DNA of 25,600 nt from Pelethousia sp034928145 (GTDB lineage Bacteria > Bacillota > Clostridia > Christensenellales > CAG-138), in NCBI GenBank assembly GCA_034928145.1, contig JAYFPE010000063.1, positions 1-25,600 on the forward strand, given 5' to 3'. A model generated the notes under the pieces. The model was not told the DNA's origin. It saw nothing but the letters and a program-made list of their open reading frames with translations, and ran no database searches. The position numbers were made by a program, and so were the translations under genes. Positions 7,679 through 15,281 of the stretch are shown in pieces (within the stretch, counting starts at the first letter, position 1; each line of letters opens with the position of its first letter).

Positions 7679-8674
7679 ACGGGTGAAATCCATAATCGCA
7701 TAGCGGTCGCTCATGCAGGCGATATAATCCGCAGCTACGCGCTCGGGCCCATCCGCCTCCATGTTTTGCCGGAATTCCTCCGGCAGCAGCGCCGTATGGG
7801 CCAGGTAATAGCGATAGAGCTCGGCAATCACGTGCTTGCCCTTTTCCTCTTCTTTTTTGGCCGTATGGTTGAGGTAGACCCGCTCAAACATGAAATCCCT
7901 TAGCTGCGCGAACTGCACAGCCATCTCCTCGCTCAGGGCGATGCGGGGCTTATCAAAGCTCTCGGCTAGGACGTCGCAGATCAGGCTGTTGATCCGCTCG
8001 CCGTGGGTATCACCCATGCGCTCGTTACAGCAGGCGGGAATATCCGCCGGGGAAAGCACGCCTGCGCGTATGGCGTCGTCGATATCGTGGTTGATGTAGG
8101 CAATGCGATCCGCTAGGCTCACTATCTGGCCCTCCAGCGTGGCCGGCTCACCCTCCCGCTTATGGTGCAGGATGCCGTCGCGCACCTCAAAGGTAAGATT
8201 GAGGCCCTTGCCATTGTTCTCGAGCTTTTCCACCACCCTTAAGCTCTGGGCATTATGCTCGAAGCCGCCGGGCACCAGCTCATTGAGCACGAATTCGCCC
8301 GCATGGCCAAAGGGCGTATGCCCAAGGTCGTGCCCCAGGGCGATAGCCTCGGTTAAATCTTCGTTGAGCCTGAGGCCTCGGGCGATGGTACGGGCGATCT
8401 GGTTCACCTCGAGGGTATGGGTGAGGCGGGTGCGGTAATGATCCCCCACGGGAGAAAGAAACACCTGCGTTTTATGCTTGAGGCGGCGGAAAGATTTGCA
8501 ATGGATGATGCGGTCGCGATCCCGCATATAGGCCGTTCGCACGGGACAATCCGCCAGAGGCCGCTCCCGGCCCCTGCTTTTTGCGGCCCGGGCCGCGTAG
8601 GGCGAGAGCAGCTTGTCCTCCAGCGCTTCCAAATGAAGGCGGAAATCCTCGCTTCGTATGCCTTGCGTACCCAT
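7652..8674 (-). CDS. dgt: Deoxyguanosinetriphosphate triphosphohydrolase-like HD-domain protein
   Basis: A 340-residue HD-superfamily phosphohydrolase of the Dgt-like family that commonly precedes dnaG in Clostridia. The metal-binding set is visible: His86 (RLTHTLEV), His115-Asp116 (GHDLGHTPFGH) and Asp189 (SLADRIAYINHDIDD). The family cleaves dNTPs to nucleoside plus triphosphate; substrate preference of this branch cannot be read from sequence. The N-terminus has the family RTAYMRDRDRIIHCKSFRRL segment at 46-65. ATG 8674 has GGGAGGATC upstream. It ends inside the promoter of dnaG and is probably a separate unit that reads partly into the replication operon. Confidence 0.93.
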   Translation of the reverse strand: MGTQGIRSEDFRLHLEALEDKLLSPYAARAAKSRGRERPLADCPVRTAYMRDRDRIIHCKSFRRLKHKTQVFLSPVGDHYRTRLTHTLEVNQIARTIARGLRLNEDLTEAIALGHDLGHTPFGHAGEFVLNELVPGGFEHNAQSLRVVEKLENNGKGLNLTFEVRDGILHHKREGEPATLEGQIVSLADRIAYINHDIDDAIRAGVLSPADIPACCNERMGDTHGERINSLICDVLAESFDKPRIALSEEMAVQFAQLRDFMFERVYLNHTAKKEEEKGKHVIAELYRYYLAHTALLPEEFRQNMEADGPERVAADYIACMSDRYAIMDFTRLFVPSEWV

Positions 8675-8722
8675 GCTGATCCTCCCGAATAATTCTACTA
8701 TGTTATTTCTACGCCGGGACGC

Positions 8723-8764
8723 AAAAATCCTGCCAGCTCCGCAAAAAAATGCGGCCGGGCAGGA
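8723..8764 (-). terminator. Terminator of the polysaccharide deacetylase gene
   Basis: Nested stems TCCTGCC/GGCAGGA (8728-8734 with 8758-8764) and CCGCA/TGCGG lie downstream of the deacetylase stop. A run of five T on the minus strand (8727-8723) follows. The position isolates dgt from the upstream gene. Confidence 0.75.
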
Positions 8765-8787
8765 AGGATGGCAATGGGCCGCCGTTC

Positions 8788-9675
8788 TTACCCCGCGTGG
8801 CGGTAGGTGTGGCCGGCGGAAAGCTCGAGGCCCTTATAGGCAAACATCTCGCTCACGGTGACCAGCTTATAGCCCCGGGCGATCAGCTCCGGGATGATCT
8901 TCTCCGCCGCATCCGCCGTTTCCGTATATACATCGTGCATGAGGATGATATCCCCGTCCTTCACCTCATCCAGCACGGCGGCGATGGTCTTAGGCGGGTT
9001 GCGGGTGCTCCAGTCCTTGGTATCGATGCTCCATAGGATAAGCGGATAAGGTACCAGCTCCAATACACGGTTATCCCGCCAGCCCTTGCCGTGGGGCGGC
9101 CGCACCAAAGCGCAGCCCGCGCCCGTGATCTGCATCACCAGCTCGTTTACGGATTCGATCTGCTGCAAAGCATCTTGGTCATTGAGGGCAGTGAGGTCTT
9201 TGTGGTTATAGGTGTGGTTGCCGATCTCGCAGCCCAGGCCATAGGCCCGCGCCACCAGCTCCGGATAAAGCGCGGCCTGCTTGCCCTGGATGAAAAAGGT
9301 CGCGACCACGCCGTTTTGCTCGAGAATATCCAAAATGCGATCCGTGCTGCCTGAGAGAGGGCCGTCGTCAAAGGTTAGGGCCACCATGGGCGAGTCGAGA
9401 TCCACCTCGGGTAGGGCAGACGCATCTGTCGGGACAACTTCCGCCCCTTCCGCCCCCCCTGGTAGCATAGCCCCGGCCACTTGCTGCACGGCGTCCACCA
9501 TGGAAGGCGTCTCCGTGGGCGCCGGTGCCGGCGTGGGTGTAGGCGTAGGCATGGGCGTGGGAACATCCACCACTTGCTCCACAGGCGCTTTCTGCCATAC
9601 AGCCTGCGATCCGCACCCAACAAGGCTCCCGCAAAGGAAACACGCCGCCAATACAACCGCCCAAATCCGCCTCAT
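8788..9675 (-). CDS. Lipoprotein polysaccharide deacetylase (NodB / carbohydrate esterase 4)
   Basis: A 295-residue surface lipoprotein. Residues 1-20 are a lipoprotein signal peptide with lipobox LVGC and Cys21 as lipidation site. Residues 39-57 are a Thr/Pro linker (PTPMPTPTPTPAPAPTETP). The NodB domain covers about 95-280: TFDDGP with Asp103-Asp104, the metal site NHTYNH with His154 and His158, RPPH at 192-195, SIDTKDW at 216-222 and ILMHD with His247. The family removes acetyl groups from peptidoglycan or other glycans; the substrate here is unknown. RPPH has His where Tyr or Phe is more usual. ATG 9675 is chosen because it starts the signal peptide; the ATG at 9765 would add 30 residues ahead of it. 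It has its own terminator and is divergent from queA. Confidence 0.9.
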   Translation of the reverse strand: MRRIWAVVLAACFLCGSLVGCGSQAVWQKAPVEQVVDVPTPMPTPTPTPAPAPTETPSMVDAVQQVAGAMLPGGAEGAEVVPTDASALPEVDLDSPMVALTFDDGPLSGSTDRILDILEQNGVVATFFIQGKQAALYPELVARAYGLGCEIGNHTYNHKDLTALNDQDALQQIESVNELVMQITGAGCALVRPPHGKGWRDNRVLELVPYPLILWSIDTKDWSTRNPPKTIAAVLDEVKDGDIILMHDVYTETADAAEKIIPELIARGYKLVTVSEMFAYKGLELSAGHTYRHAG

Positions 9676-9736
9676 GTCGCTTCTTTCCCCCGGCGAACCC
9701 AATTTTCGCGCCGCCGGTCTTTTGCCCTTTATATGC

Positions 9737-9765
9737 AGGATAGCGCGGTTCTTGTCGAAATACAA
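9737..9765 (-). promoter_or_regulatory. Candidate promoter of the deacetylase gene with a Spo0A-like box in the spacer
   Basis: On the minus strand TTGTAT (9765-9760) and TATCCT (9742-9737) are 17 bases apart. Plus-strand CTTGTCGAA (9751-9759), matching eight of nine Spo0A-box positions, fills the spacer next to the -35. If real, binding there would repress. Both hexamers are imperfect. Confidence 0.3.
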
Positions 9766-9848
9766 TCCTTCGGTCCCCGAGTTTACAGTTTATTTTCCAT
9801 TTTTGGTTCCATTACGCAGGGGGGCCTGCGGCATCTATGCGGCCCGCC

Positions 9849-9877
9849 TTGCAAACGCGCTGTTTTTCCCCTATAAT
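9849..9877 (+). promoter_or_regulatory. Promoter of the queA-tgt operon
   Basis: TTGCAA (9849-9854) and a perfect TATAAT (9872-9877) are separated by 17 bases. Predicted start is near 9884, about 25 bases ahead of the TTG start of queA. Confidence 0.7.
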
Positions 9878-9908
9878 TGTAGCGTGGAAACGGAGGATTT
9901 TTAACAGC

Positions 9909-10931
9909 TTGAAGACCAGCGATTTTTACTATGACCTGCCCCCCGCCCTCATCGCCCAAACCCCCATTGCGGATCGAAGCGCCTCCCGCCTGTTGGTGTA
10001 CGACCGGGCGGCGCGCGGCATATACGACGGGGCGTTCACCGATATTCTTAATTACCTCCAGCCGGGCGACGTGCTGGTGCGCAACACCACCCGGGTGATC
10101 CCCGCAAGGCTCCATGGCATCCGGGAGGATACCGGCGGCATGATGGAATTCCTTTTACTCAAGCGGCTGGACGAAACCCATTGGGAATGCCTGGTCAGGC
10201 CAGGCAAGCGGGCCAAAGAGGGATTTACATTCCGCATGACGGACGAGCTTTCCGCCACCATCGGGCCGCCCACGGAAGCTGGCGGCCGGGTGATCGAGCT
10301 GCATTACAAAGGCATCTTTGAAGAGGTGCTCGACCGGGCGGGCGAAGTGCCCCTGCCGCCCTATATTACGGAGCGCCTGGAAGATAGAGAGCGCTACCAG
10401 ACCGTATACGCCCGAGAGAATGGCTCCGCGGCCGCCCCCACTGCCGGGCTGCATTTTACGCCAGCGCTGCTGGCGGCCCTGCAAGAGCGAGGCGTGATTA
10501 TCGCGGATATCCTGCTGCACGTGGGGCTGGGCACTTTCCGCCCTGTTTCGGCGGAAACCGTGGAAGAGCACCGCATGCACGCCGAATATTATGAAGTAAC
10601 GCCCGAAGCGGCGGCGGCCGTCAACGCAGCCCGCGCCGCCGGGGGCAAAGTCGTTTGCGTAGGCACCACCAGTTGCCGCACGCTCGAGAGCGTGGCGGAC
10701 GATGCGGGCCTGCTCCATTCCAAATCGGGCTGGACGGATATTTTTATCACCCCGGGGTACCGCTTCAAAGCCGTGGACCGCCTTATCACCAATTTCCACC
10801 TGCCGGAATCTACCTTGCTGATGCTGGTGAGCGCGATGTGCAGCCGGGAGGAAATGCTGGCCGTCTACCGGCACGCAGTGGATCAGAAATACCGTTTTTT
10901 CAGCTTTGGGGACGCCATGCTCATCCTTTAG
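9909..10931 (+). CDS. queA: S-adenosylmethionine:tRNA ribosyltransferase-isomerase
   Basis: A 340-residue enzyme that transfers and rearranges the ribosyl part of S-adenosylmethionine onto preQ1 in tRNA, giving epoxyqueuosine. Family landmarks are the N-terminal FYYDLPPALIAQTPIADRSASRLLV, DVLVRNTTRVIPARLHG, PTAGLHFTPALL, LHVGLGTFRPV and LITNFHLPESTLLMLVSA. The length agrees with the Bacillus enzyme. The start is the TTG at 9909; GGAGG is 12 bases upstream, rather far, but a start further upstream would precede the ribosome site. It is the first gene of a run of plus-strand tRNA-modification genes, with tgt 48 bases downstream. Confidence 0.96.
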   Translation: MKTSDFYYDLPPALIAQTPIADRSASRLLVYDRAARGIYDGAFTDILNYLQPGDVLVRNTTRVIPARLHGIREDTGGMMEFLLLKRLDETHWECLVRPGKRAKEGFTFRMTDELSATIGPPTEAGGRVIELHYKGIFEEVLDRAGEVPLPPYITERLEDRERYQTVYARENGSAAAPTAGLHFTPALLAALQERGVIIADILLHVGLGTFRPVSAETVEEHRMHAEYYEVTPEAAAAVNAARAAGGKVVCVGTTSCRTLESVADDAGLLHSKSGWTDIFITPGYRFKAVDRLITNFHLPESTLLMLVSAMCSREEMLAVYRHAVDQKYRFFSFGDAMLIL

Positions 10932-10979
10932 TGGAGGGGCAAAAGTTTCCTCTTTATGCTTATGAGATGAAGGAGTTTT

Positions 10980-12104
10980 ATGCGCAATCCTGCTTTTTCC
11001 TTTGAGCTGCTCCACGTTTGCGCCCAGAGCGGTGCGCGGCGGGGCCGGCTCCACACCCCCCATGGAATTATCGAGACCCCCTGCTACATGCCGGTGGGCA
11101 CCCAGGCTACGGTTAAGGCCGTGCTGCCCCGCGATCTCAAAGAAATCGGCACGATGATCCTGCTGGCCAACACCTACCACCTCTTTGAGCGGCCCGGGCA
11201 CGAGCTTGTGCGCGAGGCCGGCGGGCTGCACACCTTTATGCGCTGGGATGGCCCCATTCTTACGGATAGCGGCGGCTTCCAGGTATTCAGCCTGGCCTCT
11301 TCCAATAAAATTAAGGAGGATGGCGTGGAGTTCCGCTCGCTGCTCGATGGCCGCAAGCATTTTTTCACCCCGGAATCCGTCATGGAGATCGAGCAGGCCC
11401 TGGGCGCGGATATCGCCATGGCCTTTGACGAATGCGCCCCTTATCCCTGCGATCATAGCTATGCCAAAGCCGCCATGGCGCGCACCCACCGCTGGGTGCG
11501 GCGCTGTCAGACTGCCCATACGCGGGAAGACCAGGCCTTGTTCGGTATCGTGCAGGGCGGCGCATACGCCGATCTTCGGGTGGAAAGCGCCAAGTTCCTA
11601 ACCGATCTCGATATGACGGGCTATGGCATAGGCGGGCTGTCCGTGGGCGAACCTAAGCCCATTATGTATAAAATGTTAGAAGCGCTTATGCCCCATATGC
11701 CCGGCGATCGGCCCCGCTACCTCATGGGCGTGGGCAGTCCGGATTGCCTGGTAGAAGGGGCCATCCGCGGCATCGATATGTTCGATTGCGTGCTGCAAAC
11801 CCGCATCGCCCGCAACGGCCTGGCCCTCACGGGCGCGGGCAAGCGCATGCTGCGCAACGCTTGCTTTGAGCACGACCACACCGTGATCGAGGAGGGCTGC
11901 GATTGTTATGCCTGCCGAAACGGCTTCACGCGCGCTTACCTGCGGCACCTTGTCAAGTGCAAGGAAATCCTGGCCAGCCAGCTCATTACCCTGCACAACC
12001 TGCGCTTTTCCCTTAGGCTGATGGAGAATGTGCGGCAGGCCATCGAGGAAGACCGGCTGCTTGACTTGCGCAATGAACTGGCTGCGCGGGGGGCCTTTGA
12101 CTGA
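10980..12104 (+). CDS. tgt: tRNA-guanine transglycosylase
   Basis: A 374-residue TIM-barrel enzyme that exchanges guanine-34 for preQ1 in GUN-anticodon tRNAs, the step before QueA. Seen: TDSGGFQVF with Asp96, FDECAPYP at 149-156, GIVQGG at 189-194, GIGGLSVGEP, the DMFDC segment at 266-270 and the zinc site CDCYAC (Cys307, Cys309, Cys312) with His339. The conserved PTR after that segment reads QTR here (LQTRIARNG), a change at a usually invariant proline. ATG 10980 has AAGGAG upstream. It shares one base with the tsaE start (TGATG), so both are probably co-transcribed from the queA promoter. Confidence 0.97.
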   Translation: MRNPAFSFELLHVCAQSGARRGRLHTPHGIIETPCYMPVGTQATVKAVLPRDLKEIGTMILLANTYHLFERPGHELVREAGGLHTFMRWDGPILTDSGGFQVFSLASSNKIKEDGVEFRSLLDGRKHFFTPESVMEIEQALGADIAMAFDECAPYPCDHSYAKAAMARTHRWVRRCQTAHTREDQALFGIVQGGAYADLRVESAKFLTDLDMTGYGIGGLSVGEPKPIMYKMLEALMPHMPGDRPRYLMGVGSPDCLVEGAIRGIDMFDCVLQTRIARNGLALTGAGKRMLRNACFEHDHTVIEEGCDCYACRNGFTRAYLRHLVKCKEILASQLITLHNLRFSLRLMENVRQAIEEDRLLDLRNELAARGAFD

Positions 12105-12565
12105 TGCCGTACGAGCGCCGCTATAGCGGCTTAAATGAAACCCAGCTCTCCGCCCTCGCCCGGGGCCTGGCCAAGGGCCTCTTTCCGGGGGCCTTCCTGG
12201 CGCTCTATGGCGGTTTGGGCGCGGGCAAGACCACCTTTGTCAAGGCACTGGCCGGGGAATTAGGCGTGGAGGATGTGCAATCCCCCACCTTCACCATCGT
12301 GCGGGAGCACCGGGCGGGCCGTTTGCCTCTATTCCATTTCGATGCTTACCGTTTGGATAGCGGCGAGGAGCTTTTCGCCATCGGCTTTGCGGATTACCTC
12401 GAACTGGGCGGCGTGATCGCCATGGAATGGTGCGAGAACGTACCCAATGCCCTGCCGCCGGATCGGCTGGAACTGCATTTCACGGGCAGCGGCAGCGAGC
12501 CGCGGCAATTGGATATTCGGGCCGCCGGCCCCCTGCATGAAGCCCTGCTGGAGGTGCTTCCATGA
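12104..12565 (+). CDS. tsaE: tRNA threonylcarbamoyladenosine biosynthesis ATPase TsaE
   Basis: A 153-residue P-loop ATPase that works with TsaB and TsaD in making t6A at position 37 of ANN-decoding tRNAs. The Walker A motif GGLGAGKT is at 36-43, followed by SPTFTIVREH and FHFDAYRL, which are family signatures, and a WCEN segment near the end. Length matches the family. Start ATG 12104 overlaps the tgt stop by one base; no independent ribosome site is obvious, suggesting translational coupling. Its stop overlaps the tsaB start (ATGA). Confidence 0.95.
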   Translation: MPYERRYSGLNETQLSALARGLAKGLFPGAFLALYGGLGAGKTTFVKALAGELGVEDVQSPTFTIVREHRAGRLPLFHFDAYRLDSGEELFAIGFADYLELGGVIAMEWCENVPNALPPDRLELHFTGSGSEPRQLDIRAAGPLHEALLEVLP

Positions 12566-13209
12566 AGCTGTTAGCCCTTTCCACCTCCGCCCCCCTGCCC
12601 TCCGCCGCCATTTTTTCGGATGGGGCCTTGGCTTACGAAGCCCTGGGGCAGGGCGGTAAGACCCACAGCGAAACCCTTATGCCGCTGGTGGAGCAGGCCC
12701 TTTCAGCGGCCGGTCTTATGCCGGATCAAGTAGATGTTTTTGCGGCCGATATCGGGCCCGGTTCCTTTACCGGGGGGCGCATCGGCGTTTGCGCGGCCAA
12801 CGCCATGGCGATGGCAAAGGAGCGCACCGTGGTGGGCGTCAGCTCCCTATGCGCGCTGCTGCATGGCCTAAGAGGTCCCGCCTGCGCCCTGCTGGATTGC
12901 CGCAACGGCAACGGCTACGCCATGTTATTGGGCGGCTCTAGGGAGATCCTCCTGGCCGAGAGCGCGGTAGTCGTGGCGGAGCTGCTGCCAGCCGTTCCCG
13001 CTGGAACCCTCTTCGTGGGGGATGGCGCGGCCTTATATAGGGATGAAATCCTCCGAACCGTGGCGGGCGCGCGGTTTTGCGAGGATAACGCAGTAACGGC
13101 GGCCAAGGTGGGCCGCTGTGCCCTGGGCCAAAAAGGGGAGCGGGAAGCGATGCCGCTTTATCTTCGGCCCTCGCAGGCGGAACGGCTTTGGCAGGAGAAG
13201 CGGCCATGA
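12562..13209 (+). CDS. tsaB: tRNA threonylcarbamoyladenosine biosynthesis protein TsaB
   Basis: A 215-residue actin-like ASKHA protein that forms the TsaB-TsaD heterodimer for t6A synthesis. The N-terminal LALSTSA strand, the KTHSETLMPL segment and DIGPGSFTGGRIG are present; the last is usually SFTGLRIG. The metal and ATP residues of the catalytic partner TsaD are not expected here. GAGGTGC lies upstream of ATG 12562. It overlaps tsaE and rimI by four bases each, so the three form one tight operon. tsaD is not next to it in this window. Confidence 0.94.
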   Translation: MKLLALSTSAPLPSAAIFSDGALAYEALGQGGKTHSETLMPLVEQALSAAGLMPDQVDVFAADIGPGSFTGGRIGVCAANAMAMAKERTVVGVSSLCALLHGLRGPACALLDCRNGNGYAMLLGGSREILLAESAVVVAELLPAVPAGTLFVGDGAALYRDEILRTVAGARFCEDNAVTAAKVGRCALGQKGEREAMPLYLRPSQAERLWQEKRP

Positions 13210-13700
13210 CGGAAATAACCTTTCGCCCCATGCAAAGGGCCGATGTGTTCCGGGTGGCCGAATTGGAGCGCTTGTGCTTCCGCTCTCCCTGGAGCGAAAA
13301 AGCCCTGGCCGGGGAATTAAAAAACAGCATCGCCCGCTACCGGGTAGGCGTGATCGGGCAAAGGGTCGAAGCCTACGCGGGTATGTGGCTGCTCTATGAG
13401 GAGGCGCACATCACCAACGTGGCCGTAGCGCCGGAGCAACGCCGCCTGGGTTTTGGCAGGGCGCTGATGCTCGAAATGATGCGCACAGCCCTCCTGGATG
13501 GCGCTCACCAGATGACGCTGGAAGTGCGCGAGAGCAACCTTGCCGCCCAGGCCCTTTACCGCGGGCTGGGCTTTGAATCAGCGGGCCGCCGCAGGCGCTA
13601 TTATGCCGATACCGGCGAAGACGCCCTTATCATGTGGAACCGCGACATTTCAAAAAGCCTTGCCGCGTTGGATACAAACAATCAGACAAAAGGAGAATAA
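13206..13700 (+). CDS. rimI: Ribosomal protein S18-alanine N-acetyltransferase RimI
   Basis: A 164-residue GNAT acetyltransferase. The acetyl-CoA loop VAPEQRRLGFGRALM is in the middle, preceded by the beta-strand ITNVAV and followed by LEVRESNLAAQALYRGLGFE and the family RRYYADTGEDALIM. Grouping with tsaB supports RimI rather than another GNAT; the exact acceptor is inferred from that context. I choose ATG 13206, which overlaps the tsaB stop (ATGA) with CAGGAG upstream; the in-frame start at 13188 lies within tsaB. The C-terminal tail (about 15 residues, ending NNQTKGE) is unconserved and overlaps the ridA ribosome site. Confidence 0.92.
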   Translation: MTEITFRPMQRADVFRVAELERLCFRSPWSEKALAGELKNSIARYRVGVIGQRVEAYAGMWLLYEEAHITNVAVAPEQRRLGFGRALMLEMMRTALLDGAHQMTLEVRESNLAAQALYRGLGFESAGRRRRYYADTGEDALIMWNRDISKSLAALDTNNQTKGE

Positions 13701-13702
13701 CC

Positions 13703-14080
13703 ATGAAACAATCCATCGTCAGCCCCAAAGCACCCGCAGCCATAGGCCCCTATTGCCACGCCACCGTTTCCGGCGGCCTGATGTTCATATCCGGCACGCT
13801 GGGCATCGACCCCGCTACAGGCAAGCTTAAGGAGAGCATAGAAGAACAGGCCTCCCAGATTATGCTAAACCTCGAAGCCATCCTTTCAGAAGTTGGGGCG
13901 ACTTTGCAAAACGCGCTCAAGGCCACCATCTTCCTCACCGATCTCGGTAATTTTGCCGCTGTCAACAAGATCTATGGCGACGCCTTTAACGGCGTGTATC
14001 CCGCCCGCTCCTGCATCGAGGTGAGCAAGCTCCCTGCCGGCGCGGCCGTGGAGATCGAGCTGATCGCCGAGCTGCCGTAA
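13703..14080 (+). CDS. ridA: RidA family 2-iminobutanoate/2-iminopropanoate deaminase
   Basis: A 125-residue YjgF/YER057c/UK114 protein. The family hydrolyses reactive enamine/imine intermediates formed by PLP enzymes. Signatures are APAAIGPYCHAT at 10-21, FISGTLGIDPATG at 28-40, LNLEAILSEVGAT and YPARSCIEVSKLP at 99-111 with catalytic Arg102, then VEIELIA. The trimeric form is inferred from the family. AAAGGAG lies 8 bases before ATG 13703. It begins two bases after rimI and ends six bases before comEC, so it is likely in the same operon; no functional tie to t6A synthesis is known to me. Confidence 0.95.
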   Translation: MKQSIVSPKAPAAIGPYCHATVSGGLMFISGTLGIDPATGKLKESIEEQASQIMLNLEAILSEVGATLQNALKATIFLTDLGNFAAVNKIYGDAFNGVYPARSCIEVSKLPAGAAVEIELIAELP

Positions 14081-14086
14081 GCTGCC

Positions 14087-15274
14087 GTGAAACGCCCCGC
14101 CTGCCCCTTCCTCTACCGCCCCATGGTGGCGGCGGCGCTGGGCGCGGCCGCGGGCATTGTGTTTTTCCGCACCCTATCAGGCACGGGGCCTCTTTGGGCC
14201 TTGTGCCTGTTTTCCATTTTAGGGCTTTGGTGCTGGCATTTGGGCCTTCTGCCCCAGCGCGCCTTTGCGCTGGCGCTGGTTGTTGCCCTGCTGCGTTGCC
14301 TGCTCCTTCCTGATCTGGCGCTGCCGGCCTGGTTCCTGCGCCCTTTTGAAGCGGCGCGGGAAAGCCTGCTGGCTATAACCCGCAGCCTTTTTGAAGAACC
14401 CGAGGCCTCCTTGCTTTGCGCCATGCTCTGGGGCGGCCGGGGCGGGCTGGACGAAGCGCTCTACGCCGCCTACAAGGGGGCGGGCGTGGCGCACATCCTC
14501 TCGCTCTCCGGCCTGCATGTAACCTTTATCGTAATGCTGCTTAACCGCTTTGCAGGCAAAACGCCCGTGGCCTTTCGCTTAAGCGTGACGGCCGGCCTAA
14601 TGTTCGCCTATTGCGCCGTCGCGGCCTTCCCCGCCTCGCTGGTGCGCTCGGCGCTGATGTGCCTCTGCCCCCTGTTGGCCGAAGCATTGGGCCGCAAAAA
14701 AGATCAGGCCAGCAGCATCGCTTTGGCCTCCCTCTTTATCCTAGCCTTTTCACCGGATAGCCTCTATGATATCGGTTTTCAGCTTTCCTTTGGGGCCGTA
14801 GCGGCCATCGCCTTGCTTTGCCGGCCGCTGGCCGACGCCTTGCGCCTGCCGGCGAGGCTCTCGGCGGATATCGCTATGTCCGTCTGCGGCATGCTGGGCA
14901 CCCTACCCCTCACGGCCTATCATTTTCAGGAGGCGGCGCTATTTTCGATCTTCGCCAATCTCCTCATCCTGCCCATCGTGCCTTTCGCCTACTTTTCCTC
15001 TATGATCGCGTGCTTTGCGGGGGTAGCCTATAGCCGCCTGGGTGAATTCCTGGCCCCCACGGCCCGGCTCTTTGTACGGGGCATGAGCGCCGGGGCCGAG
15101 ACCGTGGCCTCCCTACCCTTTGCCCTGGTAGAAACACCCCAGCCCAGCGTCCTCTCCTGCTGCCTGTTCTTTGGCGCGCTGCTGACGGTATCCCGCTATT
15201 GCCTTTGGCCCAGGCGGAAAAAAACCGCTTATGGGACCGCACTGTTTGCGGCGGCTTTGGCCGCTATGCTATAA
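14087..15274 (+). CDS. ComEC/Rec2-type competence membrane protein, short form
   Basis: A 395-residue polytopic membrane protein with the ComEC/Rec2 competence domain (PF03772). In family members this domain forms the channel for single-stranded DNA uptake. The core is clear: KGAGVAHILSLSGLHVTFIV at about 129-148, FPASLVRSALMC and SPDSLYDIGFQLSFGAVAAI. About nine or ten hydrophobic segments can be seen. It lacks the C-terminal metallo-beta-lactamase domain and most of the N-terminal soluble region of full-length ComEC (usually 700-800 residues). The stop falls inside the holA promoter, with no frameshifted continuation visible. GTG 14087 has only a weak ribosome site. The position before holA is where comEC lies in many Clostridia. 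Confidence 0.85.
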   Translation: MKRPACPFLYRPMVAAALGAAAGIVFFRTLSGTGPLWALCLFSILGLWCWHLGLLPQRAFALALVVALLRCLLLPDLALPAWFLRPFEAARESLLAITRSLFEEPEASLLCAMLWGGRGGLDEALYAAYKGAGVAHILSLSGLHVTFIVMLLNRFAGKTPVAFRLSVTAGLMFAYCAVAAFPASLVRSALMCLCPLLAEALGRKKDQASSIALASLFILAFSPDSLYDIGFQLSFGAVAAIALLCRPLADALRLPARLSADIAMSVCGMLGTLPLTAYHFQEAALFSIFANLLILPIVPFAYFSSMIACFAGVAYSRLGEFLAPTARLFVRGMSAGAETVASLPFALVETPQPSVLSCCLFFGALLTVSRYCLWPRRKKTAYGTALFAAALAAML

Positions 15275-15275
15275 T
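15246..15275 (+). promoter_or_regulatory. Promoter giving a leaderless holA transcript
   Basis: TTGCGG (15246-15251) and TATAAT (15270-15275) are 18 bases apart, with TG at 15267-15268 as extended -10. Six bases separate it from the ATG at 15282. The -10 contains the TAA stop of comEC. Layout and spacings are the same as for the promoter at 1594-1623. Confidence 0.65.
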
Positions 15276-15281
15276 ACATTT

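Noticed and set aside
9509..9563. Tandem repeat DNA in the deacetylase gene
   Set aside because: The repetitive bases encode the Thr/Pro linker in frame; this is protein composition and not a separate repeat element.
9780..9908. preQ1 riboswitch upstream of queA-tgt
   Set aside because: No preQ1 aptamer motif is seen, and the leader from the promoter is only about 25 bases.
10155..11519. Long minus-strand open frame across queA and tgt
   Set aside because: It is antisense to two clear genes with no similarity or start signal; a codon-bias artefact.
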